A DNA stretch of 64,000 nucleotides, taken from the NCBI GenBank assembly GCA_030425385.1, contig JAUIAH010000002.1:186001-250000 (forward strand), given 5' to 3'. The translations under genes and the position numbers were made by a program. Positions within the stretch are counted from its first letter, which is position 1, and every line of letters begins with the position of its first letter. Under the pieces are notes generated by a model, which was not told the DNA's origin, searched no databases, and saw nothing but the letters and a program-made list of their open reading frames with translations. The DNA is from Verrucomicrobiia bacterium (GTDB lineage Bacteria > Verrucomicrobiota > Verrucomicrobiia > Verrucomicrobiales > DEV007). Below, piece by piece: positions 43,612-53,976 of this stretch.

Positions 43612-45212
43612 TTTACGGGGTCCTTGCCAATATCCCGATTGAGATCGGCAATAGTGGTGAGTTGATCGAAGTGGAGTTTATGGCGCCTGGCTTTGACCAT
43701 GGCTTCCATCATCTGAGATTCGAAGACGTCACGCGCCTCGATGAGATCATTGCGATACGCGCGCTCGACCAAGTCGCGATTCTCCGTCGCCGTTTGAACA
43801 GCTTCTACGCTGATGGCCTCCTGCTGTTCCATTTGCTTGAGATTGAGATAATGACTCTTGATCTTCATGGCGAGGCCATGACGTAGCAGCTCCCGCTGGG
43901 CGCGGATTTGTCCGGCATGAGCCTTTGCCTCTTTCAGCTTTTCACGGTGGCGGAAGCCTGTGAAGAGAGGCAATTCCATCCCAATCCCAACACTCCAGTT
44001 TTGGAGATTGGATTTAGAAGCGGCTCCCGTATTGAGGCCGTTCTCTAGATAATGTGCGGAGCCGAGGAAGGCGACCCTAGGAAGATGCGCCGATCGCTCT
44101 TCACGTATCTTCGCATCGGCCGCTTGAATGCCGATCTGCACCTTATTCCATTGGGGATTGGATTGAAGGGCTTCCCCAATCGCGGTGGCAAGGTCGATGT
44201 CATGCGCTTGGTAATTGAGTGCTTTCTTTGTCGGGGTGACGGATGATTGCCAGGAAAGTCCCATGCTGTGCACCAAGGCAGAAGCGGCCAGCTCTTTATT
44301 TTTCCGAAGGCGCTCCACTAGCATGCGGATGCTATCAACCACGACCTTGTTGCGAAGATAATCCGTCTTCTTCACCTGCATGGATCCGCCTTTATAAAGC
44401 TGCTCCGTGAGGGTCAGCGTGATCCGCATGCGCTCGAGCGTTTCCTCTCCCAGACTGAGTAATTGACTGGCAAGAACCGTTCCGTTGTACATCCGCGTGA
44501 CCTCATAAATGATCTCGTGATCCGTGCGGCGAGCATCCTGGCGGGCGGCGGCAATCCCTTGCTTGGCCTGGGCACGCATGGCTTCGCGCATGCCCCCATC
44601 ATAAAGGAGCCACTGGACCTCTAGGAGGGCCCCATAAGTGAAGCGATCTGCAAGCTGGATCTCTTGTTCGGGAACGGTGAGTTCTTGCCCAGGGACGGCA
44701 AATTGCTGACTTGGGATGGTAATGAGTTGCCCGGGGATGTTGACGCTCTGAGGAGGCACGGGAACCTGGAGGTCCGCCGGAGGGAAATTGGGCCCGAAAG
44801 CGCCACTCGGAATGGTAAGCGAACTGGCTGGCGTTTGGATGGTGCCACCTGGAAATGGGATACTCATCTCGGGCAGGCCAAGAGCCATGTCCGGGAGGGT
44901 GAAGGTCGATTCCGGGTAGATGAAATTGGGTTCGTCTCCCCGCAGATCGGCGAGGCCTCGGAGATTCACCTGAGGCCAGTAGGCAGAAAGGGCCTGCCGG
45001 TGCTGGGCTTTGGCAATGGCCACGGAGAATCGAGAGGCGGGCCGCTGCTGGTTATGCGCCAGAGCAGTCTCAATGCACTGCGCCAAACTGAAGCTTCCTT
45101 CCATGACAGGCGCCCGCCCGTCTTCCCGCAGGAGACGCGTGAGCTCTTCGTCCCCATACAACGCGCTCATGGCGAGGTAGAAACAGAACCAAATTCGGAG
45201 GGAGGAGTGCAT
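43608..45212 (-). CDS. TolC family outer-membrane protein with a heptapeptide-repeat insert
   Basis: A 534-residue TolC-like protein with a signal peptide (ending near LYG). Both helical halves are recognisable: FSLAQCIETALAHNQQ at residue 41, ALSAYWPQVNLRGLADLRG at 74, FTYGALLEVQWLLYDGG at 191, then LPRVAFLGSAHYLENGLN and GIGMELPLFTGFRHREKLKE. Between the two strands of the first half (about residues 95-188) there is an insert rich in Pro, Ile, Thr and Gln. Its end is a strict 7-residue repeat with Pro at 153, 160, 167, 174, 181 and Gln two residues after each. By homology this is an extracellular loop. It opens the five-gene operon. No HlyD-type or inner-membrane exporter partner is adjacent. 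Confidence 0.9.
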   Translation of the reverse strand: MHSSLRIWFCFYLAMSALYGDEELTRLLREDGRAPVMEGSFSLAQCIETALAHNQQRPASRFSVAIAKAQHRQALSAYWPQVNLRGLADLRGDEPNFIYPESTFTLPDMALGLPEMSIPFPGGTIQTPASSLTIPSGAFGPNFPPADLQVPVPPQSVNIPGQLITIPSQQFAVPGQELTVPEQEIQLADRFTYGALLEVQWLLYDGGMREAMRAQAKQGIAAARQDARRTDHEIIYEVTRMYNGTVLASQLLSLGEETLERMRITLTLTEQLYKGGSMQVKKTDYLRNKVVVDSIRMLVERLRKNKELAASALVHSMGLSWQSSVTPTKKALNYQAHDIDLATAIGEALQSNPQWNKVQIGIQAADAKIREERSAHLPRVAFLGSAHYLENGLNTGAASKSNLQNWSVGIGMELPLFTGFRHREKLKEAKAHAGQIRAQRELLRHGLAMKIKSHYLNLKQMEQQEAISVEAVQTATENRDLVERAYRNDLIEARDVFESQMMEAMVKARRHKLHFDQLTTIADLNRDIGKDPVK

Positions 45213-45227
45213 CGCTTAATGGAATAT

Positions 45228-45239
45228 TGATAATTATCA
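45228..45239. promoter_or_regulatory. Palindrome TGATAATTATCA before the TolC operon
   Basis: A perfect 12-base palindrome lies 16 bases upstream of the TolC start codon in an AT-rich stretch. It contains TATGATAAT on the TolC strand, which could serve as a -10 region, and resembles a compact Fur-type half-site pair. It is a candidate operator for the five-gene operon. Confidence 0.4.
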
Positions 45240-45346
45240 TATTTTCAACATTCAGAAGCCATTTTCCAGCGTAAACTGAAAGATGGCGATTCTGTGCAAC
45301 GGCGATTGGACATTGAGGAGGCGGGTATCATGGTGGCGTCTCACGG

Positions 45347-45985
45347 ATGACACGTCTCTCCCTGTCGCTACGGCGTACTTTCCTGGCCGGTTTGGCCTTT
45401 CTGATTCCCTTGGCCGCCACGGGGTGGTTGCTCGTTTTCATCTATCGGCTGGTCGAACGGATGAGTTGGCCCCTCATGAACTTCCTGCTGCCAGATGGGA
45501 TGGAGCCCCCGCGGATGCTGGTGAGTCTCTGCGGCATCCTCTTGGTGATCCTGCTCATTCTTGGATTCGGATTGGTCGCGCGCAATGGCATCGGCAAGCG
45601 CTTGTTGGAGGCGGTGGACCAGTTCTTCCTTGGAATCCCTGTCGTGGCTTTTGTCTATCGTGGTTTGAAGCAAGGGATTCAGTCCGCGCAGGCTTTGGGC
45701 GGGGCCCAGCGCTTTCAACGGGTGGTCTACGTGGAGTATCCCGCACCAGGCTGCCGCTTGATTGGATTCGTGACGGGACGCTATCATGATGAGCAAATTC
45801 AGAAGCCGGTCACGAGTGTGTTTGTGCCCACGTCTCCAAACCCGATGACTGGATTTGTGATCGTAGTGGAGGATACGAAGGTCTTGGATTCCACGCTTTC
45901 TCTTGAGGAGGCCTCGAAGCTCGTCTTCTCTGCAGGCCTGATCACTCCGCATCCGCCTCCATCAGCCATTGCATCCCATGACTAA
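45347..45985 (+). CDS. DUF502 family membrane protein
   Basis: A 212-residue inner-membrane protein with two N-terminal membrane segments (about 13-33 and 60-78), and then a soluble domain. The family pattern is complete: FLAGLAFLIPLAATGWLL, GFGLVARNGIGKRLL, FLGIPVVAFVYRGLKQ, and VFVPTSPNPMTGFVIVVE. DUF502 proteins are widespread and of unknown function. Its last 8 bases overlap the start of the solute-binding protein gene. Confidence 0.9.
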   Translation: MTRLSLSLRRTFLAGLAFLIPLAATGWLLVFIYRLVERMSWPLMNFLLPDGMEPPRMLVSLCGILLVILLILGFGLVARNGIGKRLLEAVDQFFLGIPVVAFVYRGLKQGIQSAQALGGAQRFQRVVYVEYPAPGCRLIGFVTGRYHDEQIQKPVTSVFVPTSPNPMTGFVIVVEDTKVLDSTLSLEEASKLVFSAGLITPHPPPSAIASHD

Positions 45986-46766
45986 ACTGCTAACCGCTCT
46001 CTTTCTAGCCACTCTGCTCGCACTGACTAGCAGTTGCTCCAAACGCGATCCCAATACTCTCCGCATTGGAATGGAGTTGAGTTATCCCCCCTTTGAGATG
46101 ACCAATGCCCAGAACGAACCCGATGGGATCAGCGTGCGCCTTGCCGAGGCATTGGGTGAACACCTGGGACGACCGATCGAAATCGTGGATGTGGGATGGG
46201 ACGGAATCATCGCGGCGCTGCGAACCGGCAAGATTGATCTCATCTTGTCCTCCATGACCAAGACGGAAGAGCGTGAGAAGTCGATCGCCTTTTCCGATCC
46301 CTATGTGACGAACAGTCTCTGTACCTTGGTGGGGAAGGAGTCGCCGATCCAAGATCCTGAGGATCTGAAGAAACCAGGCGTGCGGATCGCTGTGAAGGGT
46401 GAGACCACCGGAGAAGCCTATGTGAATGAGTATCTGCCGGATGCTGAGGTGATTCGGTTAGACCAGGCGAGCGACTGCGCCTTACAAGTCATGCAGGGCA
46501 AGGCCGATGCCTTCATCTATGACCAGATCTCTATTTATAAGAGTTGGCAGGCGCATCCCGAGGCGACCCGGGCGATCTTGAAACCCATTCGCGCAGAGAG
46601 TTGGGCAATCGGTCTGCGTCATGGTGAGGACGCTCTTCGGGAAGAGGTGAATGCGTTCTTGGCCGCCTTTCGCGCACAGAATGGCTTCGAGGCGTTGACC
46701 GATCGCTACATGGCAGCCGAGAAGAAGGCCTTCGCTGAGCAAGGCATTCCCTTCATCTTTGAGTGA
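45978..46766 (+). CDS. Amino-acid ABC transporter substrate-binding lipoprotein
   Basis: A 262-residue family-3 solute-binding protein. The ATG at 45978 overlaps the DUF502 stop and opens a lipoprotein signal (LLALTSSC). The domain is typical: LRIGMELSYPPFEMTNAQN, EIVDVGWDGIIAALRTGKID, LILSSMTKTEEREKSIAFSD, then VRIAVKGETTGEAY. It should bind a polar amino acid in the periplasm and deliver it to the permease encoded 8 bases downstream. Exact ligand unknown. Confidence 0.93.
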   Translation: MTKLLTALFLATLLALTSSCSKRDPNTLRIGMELSYPPFEMTNAQNEPDGISVRLAEALGEHLGRPIEIVDVGWDGIIAALRTGKIDLILSSMTKTEEREKSIAFSDPYVTNSLCTLVGKESPIQDPEDLKKPGVRIAVKGETTGEAYVNEYLPDAEVIRLDQASDCALQVMQGKADAFIYDQISIYKSWQAHPEATRAILKPIRAESWAIGLRHGEDALREEVNAFLAAFRAQNGFEALTDRYMAAEKKAFAEQGIPFIFE

Positions 46767-46774
46767 ACCGTTAG

Positions 46775-47548
46775 ATGACGTCTCTCGGCACGGCGCCCCC
46801 CACGGCTAGGCAATGGTTTCTCGCCTGGGCGACAGTGTTTCTCCTCGTTGGCATCGCAAGCTACGGATTCTTTTCCGGGCTTTCATACCAGTTCAACTGG
46901 AGCACGATCTTCGAATACAAGCACCGCCATCGCCTTGTGCAAGGCTGGTGGGTGACGCTGCTGGTATCCGTCTGCGCCCTCGTCCTGAGCACAATTCTTG
47001 GAGTCATCGTGATGTTCGGCCAGCGGAGCGCGGTCTTGGTGGTCCGTTGCCTGAGCCGATTCTACGTCGAGCTCATTCGCGGCACGCCTCTCATCGTCCA
47101 GATTCTCTTTGGCTATTATGTGATCTTCGAGCGCTTGCGATTGGACGATCCTTTCTGGGCGGGAGTGCTGATCATTTCCGCTTTCTCCGCTGCCTATTTA
47201 AGTGAGATCTTTCGGGCGGGAATTGAGGCTGTTCCCAAATCTCAGATCGACTCCGCCCGAGCCATCGGTCTAAGTCCCGTTCAGACTTATCTCCATGTGA
47301 TCTTTCCTCAAGCCATCCGCCAAGTGTTGCCCGCGTACGCAGGTCAATCCGCCTCGTTGATCAAGGACACGTCTCTCCTCTTCGTCATTTCCGTGAGTGA
47401 ATTCACCTTCAACGCGCGCAAGGTCAATTCGGACACTTACAGCCCCTTCGAAACGTTCCTGCCACTGGCGCTGGGTTACCTGATCCTCACGCTACCCATC
47501 TCGTGGATGGCACGACGGTTGGAGGCGAAGATGGCCTTCGAAAAGTAG
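46775..47548 (+). CDS. Amino-acid ABC transporter permease
   Basis: A 257-residue HisM/GlnP-type permease with about five or six membrane segments. The ATPase-coupling EAA loop reads EIFRAGIEAVPKSQIDSARA followed by IGLSP, and ELIRGTPLIVQILFGYYVIF is typical. It pairs with the binding protein just upstream. The ATP-binding subunit normally follows, but here a single-domain response regulator comes next on the same strand after 200 bases, so the ATPase must be encoded elsewhere. Confidence 0.93.
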   Translation: MTSLGTAPPTARQWFLAWATVFLLVGIASYGFFSGLSYQFNWSTIFEYKHRHRLVQGWWVTLLVSVCALVLSTILGVIVMFGQRSAVLVVRCLSRFYVELIRGTPLIVQILFGYYVIFERLRLDDPFWAGVLIISAFSAAYLSEIFRAGIEAVPKSQIDSARAIGLSPVQTYLHVIFPQAIRQVLPAYAGQSASLIKDTSLLFVISVSEFTFNARKVNSDTYSPFETFLPLALGYLILTLPISWMARRLEAKMAFEK

Positions 47549-47749
47549 ATTCTCTTCCAAGCGCTTGGCAATTTCCCGATCGCGTTTCTACCCATCGAGA
47601 ATTCGCGAAGCGCGCTCCTGCGAAACCGGCGCCGTATCGAGAAGACGGGCATGAAATTGCGGCAGGCGCTTCAAACTCGCCTCCATTCTTCGAAATCCGT
47701 GGCATGCTGGGTGTTGTCTCCTCAACCTCAACTAAACTAACACAACCTC

Positions 47750-48256
47750 ATGCCTTCCCCTATCAAACATTCCGTCCTGGTCGTCGAAGACGACACGTCT
47801 GCACGCCGGTTCCTCGTCTACGCGCTCCAGCATCTTGGCTTCCACGTTTCAGAAGCGGGCGACGTCCAATCGGCCGCCAGTTTCCTCGATCGCGTGGCTC
47901 CGCAATTGGTGCTGGCCGACTGCAATCTGCCTCAGACTTCGGGAACCGATCTCGTCCGGTGGGCGCACCACACGGGGCGCTCCATGCATGTGATCGGGAT
48001 GAGCGCTGAACACTTCAAAGGGAAAGAAATGTTAGAAGCAGGCGCGGTGGACTTCATTCCGAAACCGATCGATTTCACATCGCTCAAAGAGACCCTGGAG
48101 AAGCACGCAATCACCGTGGGCCAAGATGAGCCCAAGCGGGAGACGATCGATTGCATCGCCCCGATCGGGACGCGGGCGCATCCTACGAACGCGCCGCGCG
48201 TGTGGATGCGGAACGCCACGCGTAAGCCAGGAACGCCATCCCCACCGCAATCATAA
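47750..48256 (+). CDS. Single-domain response regulator with C-terminal extension
   Basis: A 168-residue protein. Residues 7-122 are a receiver domain (VLVVEDDTSARRFLVYALQ, phospho-Asp in LVLADCNLPQTSG, Thr/Ser and Lys positions in VIGMSAEHF and FIPKPIDF). The last 45 residues have no recognisable fold, and residues 145-168 are encoded opposite the 3' end of lgt, a 74-base convergent overlap. There is no output domain, so it likely works by protein contact or in a phosphorelay. No kinase adjoins it. Confidence 0.82.
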   Translation: MPSPIKHSVLVVEDDTSARRFLVYALQHLGFHVSEAGDVQSAASFLDRVAPQLVLADCNLPQTSGTDLVRWAHHTGRSMHVIGMSAEHFKGKEMLEAGAVDFIPKPIDFTSLKETLEKHAITVGQDEPKRETIDCIAPIGTRAHPTNAPRVWMRNATRKPGTPSPPQS

Positions 48257-49151
48257 AGGCGGAATAGAATTGCCCTCTTGTGAATCCTAACAAACGCGTC
48301 GCATCGGGTTCTCTAAACGTCTCCCCGATCATACGAAAGATGGCGTAGAGGATGAAGAAGATACCAGTAAGCATTCCGTGAGGGAGCTGACGCCATTTCA
48401 AGCGGATGAAGATCAGGATTCCAGCAAGGAGGAAGCCCTCCAGGGCCGCTTGGTAAAGTTGTGAGGGGTGTCGTGGTGTCAGATGCTGCGCCAAGACAGG
48501 AAGCACCTCTGGAACATGCCGTGCGGCGTCGATCACTTGGTCGACGTAACGCACGGATTCATTCGGAACGAGTGGGTCCACTTCGTTGATGACGCGTTGC
48601 ACGGTTTCAGCAGGCAGGCCGTGCTCTGGACCCAGATTCAACTCTTCCGGAAACTGCACAGCCCACGGCACGGTGGTGGGGCGCCCCACCAATTCCCCAT
48701 TGATGAAATTCGCCAACCGGCCGAGCCCGATCCCAATCGGTGCGATGGGTACCAGAGAATCACCTAAGTGCGTCCACGGATAGCCATGCTTGCGCGCATA
48801 ATAGAAGGTGAAGGCGACGATCCCAAGGATTCCGCCGTGGCTAGCCATCCCTCCTTTGTAGACTTGCAAGAGCACGAGCGGATTGCTGACCAGTTCTTCG
48901 AAGCGATAGAAGAGGAAGTACCCCACACGCCCACCTATCATCACCCCAAAGATCGCCGTGTAGACGATGAAATCCGTCACCTGAGACTCCGGGATCCGGC
49001 AAAGACTGCGCCGGGAGAGATAACGCAGAAAGAGGATGCCGGCCACGAATCCTAGCAAGTAGGCAAGCCCATACCATCGCGGACCGAAGTTCTCCGTGAT
49101 ACGGAAGATGATAGGGTCGAAGCGGTGGATGTAGTAGGCCAAGTAATCCAT
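48183..49151 (-). CDS. lgt: Prolipoprotein diacylglyceryl transferase
   Basis: A 322-residue inner-membrane enzyme that attaches diacylglycerol to the lipobox Cys of lipoproteins. Family motifs are intact: RWYGLAYLLGFVAGILF, IGGRVGYFLFYRF, YKGGMASHGGILG with the essential His, and GLGRLANFINGELVGRPT. An insert of about 55 residues (LNLGPEHGLPAETVQRVINE and onward) precedes the conserved RHPSQLYQAALEG and makes the protein longer than E. coli Lgt. The gene overlaps the response regulator gene at their 3' ends. Confidence 0.96.
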   Translation of the reverse strand: MDYLAYYIHRFDPIIFRITENFGPRWYGLAYLLGFVAGILFLRYLSRRSLCRIPESQVTDFIVYTAIFGVMIGGRVGYFLFYRFEELVSNPLVLLQVYKGGMASHGGILGIVAFTFYYARKHGYPWTHLGDSLVPIAPIGIGLGRLANFINGELVGRPTTVPWAVQFPEELNLGPEHGLPAETVQRVINEVDPLVPNESVRYVDQVIDAARHVPEVLPVLAQHLTPRHPSQLYQAALEGFLLAGILIFIRLKWRQLPHGMLTGIFFILYAIFRMIGETFREPDATRLLGFTRGQFYSAFMIAVGMAFLAYAWRSASTRAARS

Positions 49152-49162
49152 GAGGGACGTGC

Positions 49163-50695
49163 CTAGAGCTTGCTGGGCATGGCGTAAAGTTCAAGCCCGG
49201 GGTGGAGCGGTTTGGGATCGTCTGCCGGTGATTCCCACAAAGGGGTTTCCTGGAGCAAGCGCCCATAGAACGCGCGTGCCGTCTGCCATTCCGCTGATTG
49301 ATCCCCTACCGCAGCCATGCCCGCGTCGACAAAGCGGTGATACGAATCATAGCAGATCGCCACATGCGTCACACCGAGTGCTCGCAGTTCTGCAAGCGAT
49401 CCCAGTTCTGGAGCGTAAAGCGCTATCAACTGTCGGCGCACGGGTTCCAATCCCTGGCGCTTCAGCGCTGCACGAAGGTTAACATTCTCATCCAAGGCGA
49501 TGACAGCATCAGTGGGAAGGTGCTCTTGAACATACTGACACAATGCCATTCGGCTATCCTGGGCAAAGGCCTCGCGGTGCTTGGCCAACCATGGATACCA
49601 CGGAAAGGCAGCCACGGCGGCAATCCCTAAGATCGCCACCACCCGCCCTCGAGGCCAGCGCTCTCCAGCCACACGCACGAGATTCCCCATTTGAAGACCC
49701 ACGTAGTAGAGGGAAATCATGCTGATCGGCAAAAGATAGCGTTCCGAGTACTTTCGACTCATCGTTAGAATCGCAAAGAGGATCAAAGCGAAGAGGAGGA
49801 TGACGAGATCCGCTTTCCCCAAACGCCGCAGAAAGAGAGCCCAAAGGCCCAGGAAGAGGAGCCCATGGTAACCCAGATCATAGTAGAGCCTCACTGCATA
49901 GTCCCAATTCGGCACCTCATTGCCGATCCCACGGTGTCCCTGCACGAGCCACGTCACTTCTCGATTAAGTGATTGTGTGAGCGTCGCCAAAGGATCGTCC
50001 ATGACGAGAAAGCGGAGATGCACGAGAAGCACGATTCCCAGGACGCCTACGGCGAGCCACCCAAGATCCCGTTTCCACTGACCGTCCTCCTCCTGGTAGA
50101 GAACCATCACCGGCAAGGTGATCGCCAGAAGCCCAGCCCCCACATACTTTGAAGCCAGCGCCACTCCTGTAGCCAAGCCTAGCAGAAGCGCTGATTTCCA
50201 CGTCGGCTTACGCATGCGCTCGGTCACCGCCCAGAGCACCAGCGCCGTCCCCATCAGGAAGGGCGTGTCTTCCTTGAAATAATGCCCCACTTCGTAAAAG
50301 CGCCAGAATAGCAACGCCACCAATCCCGTCATCATGCCACTCACCCAGCCACCACGCCTCCCCGCCGCCATGACGAGCGCCCCCAGCGCCAACGCCATGC
50401 ACCCAGCCGAGAAAAGTCGACCCAGTGTGAGAATCGTCTCGGCATCCTCTCGCGGGGTCCCCGTGAGAAGACGCAGCCATTCCGTCGCCTCCAGAAGCAG
50501 GAGGGGATGATTCAGATTGCGCGTGTTCTCCACAATCTGGCCGACCTTGCTGGGCTCGTCATGATGATAGACCGCTGGCCAGTCGCGATGCTCCTGATAA
50601 AGAGCGAAACCCAACAGAACGAAGATCGCTGCCAGGACGGGAAGGATCCACGGCCGAGGGACAGGGTCAGTGGCGATGACGGAAGCGGCGGGCAT
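49163..50695 (-). CDS. GT39-like (PMT_2) membrane glycosyltransferase
   Basis: From the ATG at 50695 the product has 510 residues and about 10-12 membrane segments. The first periplasmic loop has the GT-C acidic motif in YHHDEPSKVGQIVENTRNLN, where Asp-Glu is the likely catalytic pair. Later segments such as SALLLGLATGVALASKYVG and SRKYSERYLLPISMISLY are typical of PMT_2/ArnT relatives. It would transfer a sugar from a lipid-linked donor to protein or lipid. It ends 11 bases before lgt on the same strand. Donor and acceptor are unknown. Confidence 0.82.
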   Translation of the reverse strand: MPAASVIATDPVPRPWILPVLAAIFVLLGFALYQEHRDWPAVYHHDEPSKVGQIVENTRNLNHPLLLLEATEWLRLLTGTPREDAETILTLGRLFSAGCMALALGALVMAAGRRGGWVSGMMTGLVALLFWRFYEVGHYFKEDTPFLMGTALVLWAVTERMRKPTWKSALLLGLATGVALASKYVGAGLLAITLPVMVLYQEEDGQWKRDLGWLAVGVLGIVLLVHLRFLVMDDPLATLTQSLNREVTWLVQGHRGIGNEVPNWDYAVRLYYDLGYHGLLFLGLWALFLRRLGKADLVILLFALILFAILTMSRKYSERYLLPISMISLYYVGLQMGNLVRVAGERWPRGRVVAILGIAAVAAFPWYPWLAKHREAFAQDSRMALCQYVQEHLPTDAVIALDENVNLRAALKRQGLEPVRRQLIALYAPELGSLAELRALGVTHVAICYDSYHRFVDAGMAAVGDQSAEWQTARAFYGRLLQETPLWESPADDPKPLHPGLELYAMPSKL

Positions 50696-50712
50696 GGCGG
50701 GCGCATTGGTAG

Positions 50713-52800
<2,088 letters not shown>

Positions 52801-52814
52801 GCGAGGATCGTCGC

Positions 52815-53465
52815 ATGAGTGTCCTTCCAGAAGTCTTTCAGAAAGTCGCCGCTCGGCGTGTGGTTGCCGTACTCGTCATCGATCGTGAAGATGACGCCAT
52901 TCCGCTCGCCGAAGCGCTCTTGGCGGGAGGCGTCGACTGCATGGAACTCACTCTGAGAACGGATGCCGCCATGGGCGCACTCCAACAAATCCGAGCCAAG
53001 GTGCCCGAGATGATTGCAGGCATCGGGACCATCCTCACGCCAGATCAAGTGCGCGCCGTCCGCGACGCCGATGCCGCCTTCGGCGTCTCTCCTGGTCTCA
53101 ATGAAAGGGTTCTCGACACCGCTCAAGAGATTGGCCTGCCCTTTGCCCCTGGCATTGTCACACCGTCAGACATCGAGCGTGCGCTTGCCTACGATCTGCG
53201 CATGCTCAAGTTCTTTCCTGCCGAACCCTCGGGCGGCCTCAAGTATCTCGATTCCATCGCCGCCCCATACAATCATCTGGGGCTGCGCTATGTGCCTTTG
53301 GGAGGAATCAACGTCGACAATATGCGCCACTATCTCGCTCACGCTGCCGTGGCTGCGATCGGAGGTTCTTGGCTAGCCAAACGCGACGCCATCCACGCGG
53401 GCGACTGGGCAACGATCACTGCCAACGCCAAAGCCGCCGTGGCGATTGCTGAGGAAAGTGGTTAG
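52815..53465 (+). CDS. eda: 2-keto-3-deoxy-6-phosphogluconate aldolase
   Basis: A 216-residue class I aldolase (KDPG/KHG). The catalytic Glu is in GGVDCMELTLRTD, GIGTILTPDQV and GVSPGLNERV line the barrel, and the Schiff-base Lys132 lies in LRMLKFFPAE. It splits 2-keto-3-deoxy-6-phosphogluconate to pyruvate and glyceraldehyde-3-phosphate, or performs a related reaction in sugar-acid breakdown. It may be co-transcribed with ligA, but the other Entner-Doudoroff genes are not here. Confidence 0.93.
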   Translation: MSVLPEVFQKVAARRVVAVLVIDREDDAIPLAEALLAGGVDCMELTLRTDAAMGALQQIRAKVPEMIAGIGTILTPDQVRAVRDADAAFGVSPGLNERVLDTAQEIGLPFAPGIVTPSDIERALAYDLRMLKFFPAEPSGGLKYLDSIAAPYNHLGLRYVPLGGINVDNMRHYLAHAAVAAIGGSWLAKRDAIHAGDWATITANAKAAVAIAEESG

Positions 53466-53617
53466 ATTGGAGGCAGGACCTCCATTGTGTGTAGGAACGG
53501 GATGGTCGTCTCAGATCCAACTCCAATACCTAACAGAGAAGATTTGTCATCTGTGACCATGAAGCGAGAGGGATATGCTTCCCTGACACTTAGCCACTTT
53601 GGCTCACATCCATTCAC
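53462..53617 (-). pseudogene. Possible gene remnant (51-codon frame)
   Basis: On the minus strand a frame opens at a GTG (53617) and runs 51 residues to a TAA opposite the eda stop. It reads like ordinary protein sequence (CEPKWLSVREAYPSRFMVTD and then LLGIGVGSETTIPFLH). The same frame continues upstream for eight sense codons, then meets a TGA, so the N-terminal part is lost or the gene is very short. I do not recognise the family. Confidence 0.25.
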
Positions 53618-53976
53618 AATGATTGCGATCCTCTCATTCGTTCATTCTTAGCATGACATGGACGGCGAGTGGACCCAGCGAAATCCCAGTCCCGCGAATC
53701 TAAGAATCGATGTCCGCCTCATGATCGAAGACAGGCTCAACTCAGCATCCATGAGGCGCTCTCGATGAGGTCTATTCGCAGATTTTAGAGAGGTATTTCT
53801 CCCGCAAACGCATGCCGAACTCCTTGATGATCAACACCTCTTAATCAGTTGGGGATTTCTTCTTGGCAGAAGGGATCACGCCACTAGGGTACCGGAAACG
53901 CGACCACTCTTTCCCACTTTGAAGTATCGTTTGCTCCACGGTTGATCCGTGGTACGACTCCTGCCCTTCCTCCTCG
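53466..53976. other. 511-base stretch without a confident gene
   Basis: Apart from the possible remnant at its left end, no complete gene is visible. Minus-strand fragments that look coding (for example a run reading IIKEFGMRLREKYLSKICE near 53785-53845) are broken by stops, suggesting decayed genes. The sequence is also richer in A+T than its neighbours. Confidence 0.5.

Noticed and set aside
45228-45239. Classical Fur box
   Set aside because: The palindrome has two 6-base arms with no spacer, while a Fur site needs 7-base arms with one base between or a 19-base array; it is kept only as a candidate operator.
48032-48250. Separate 72-codon gene opposite the response regulator end
   Set aside because: It is antisense to the receiver, very basic and without any start signal.
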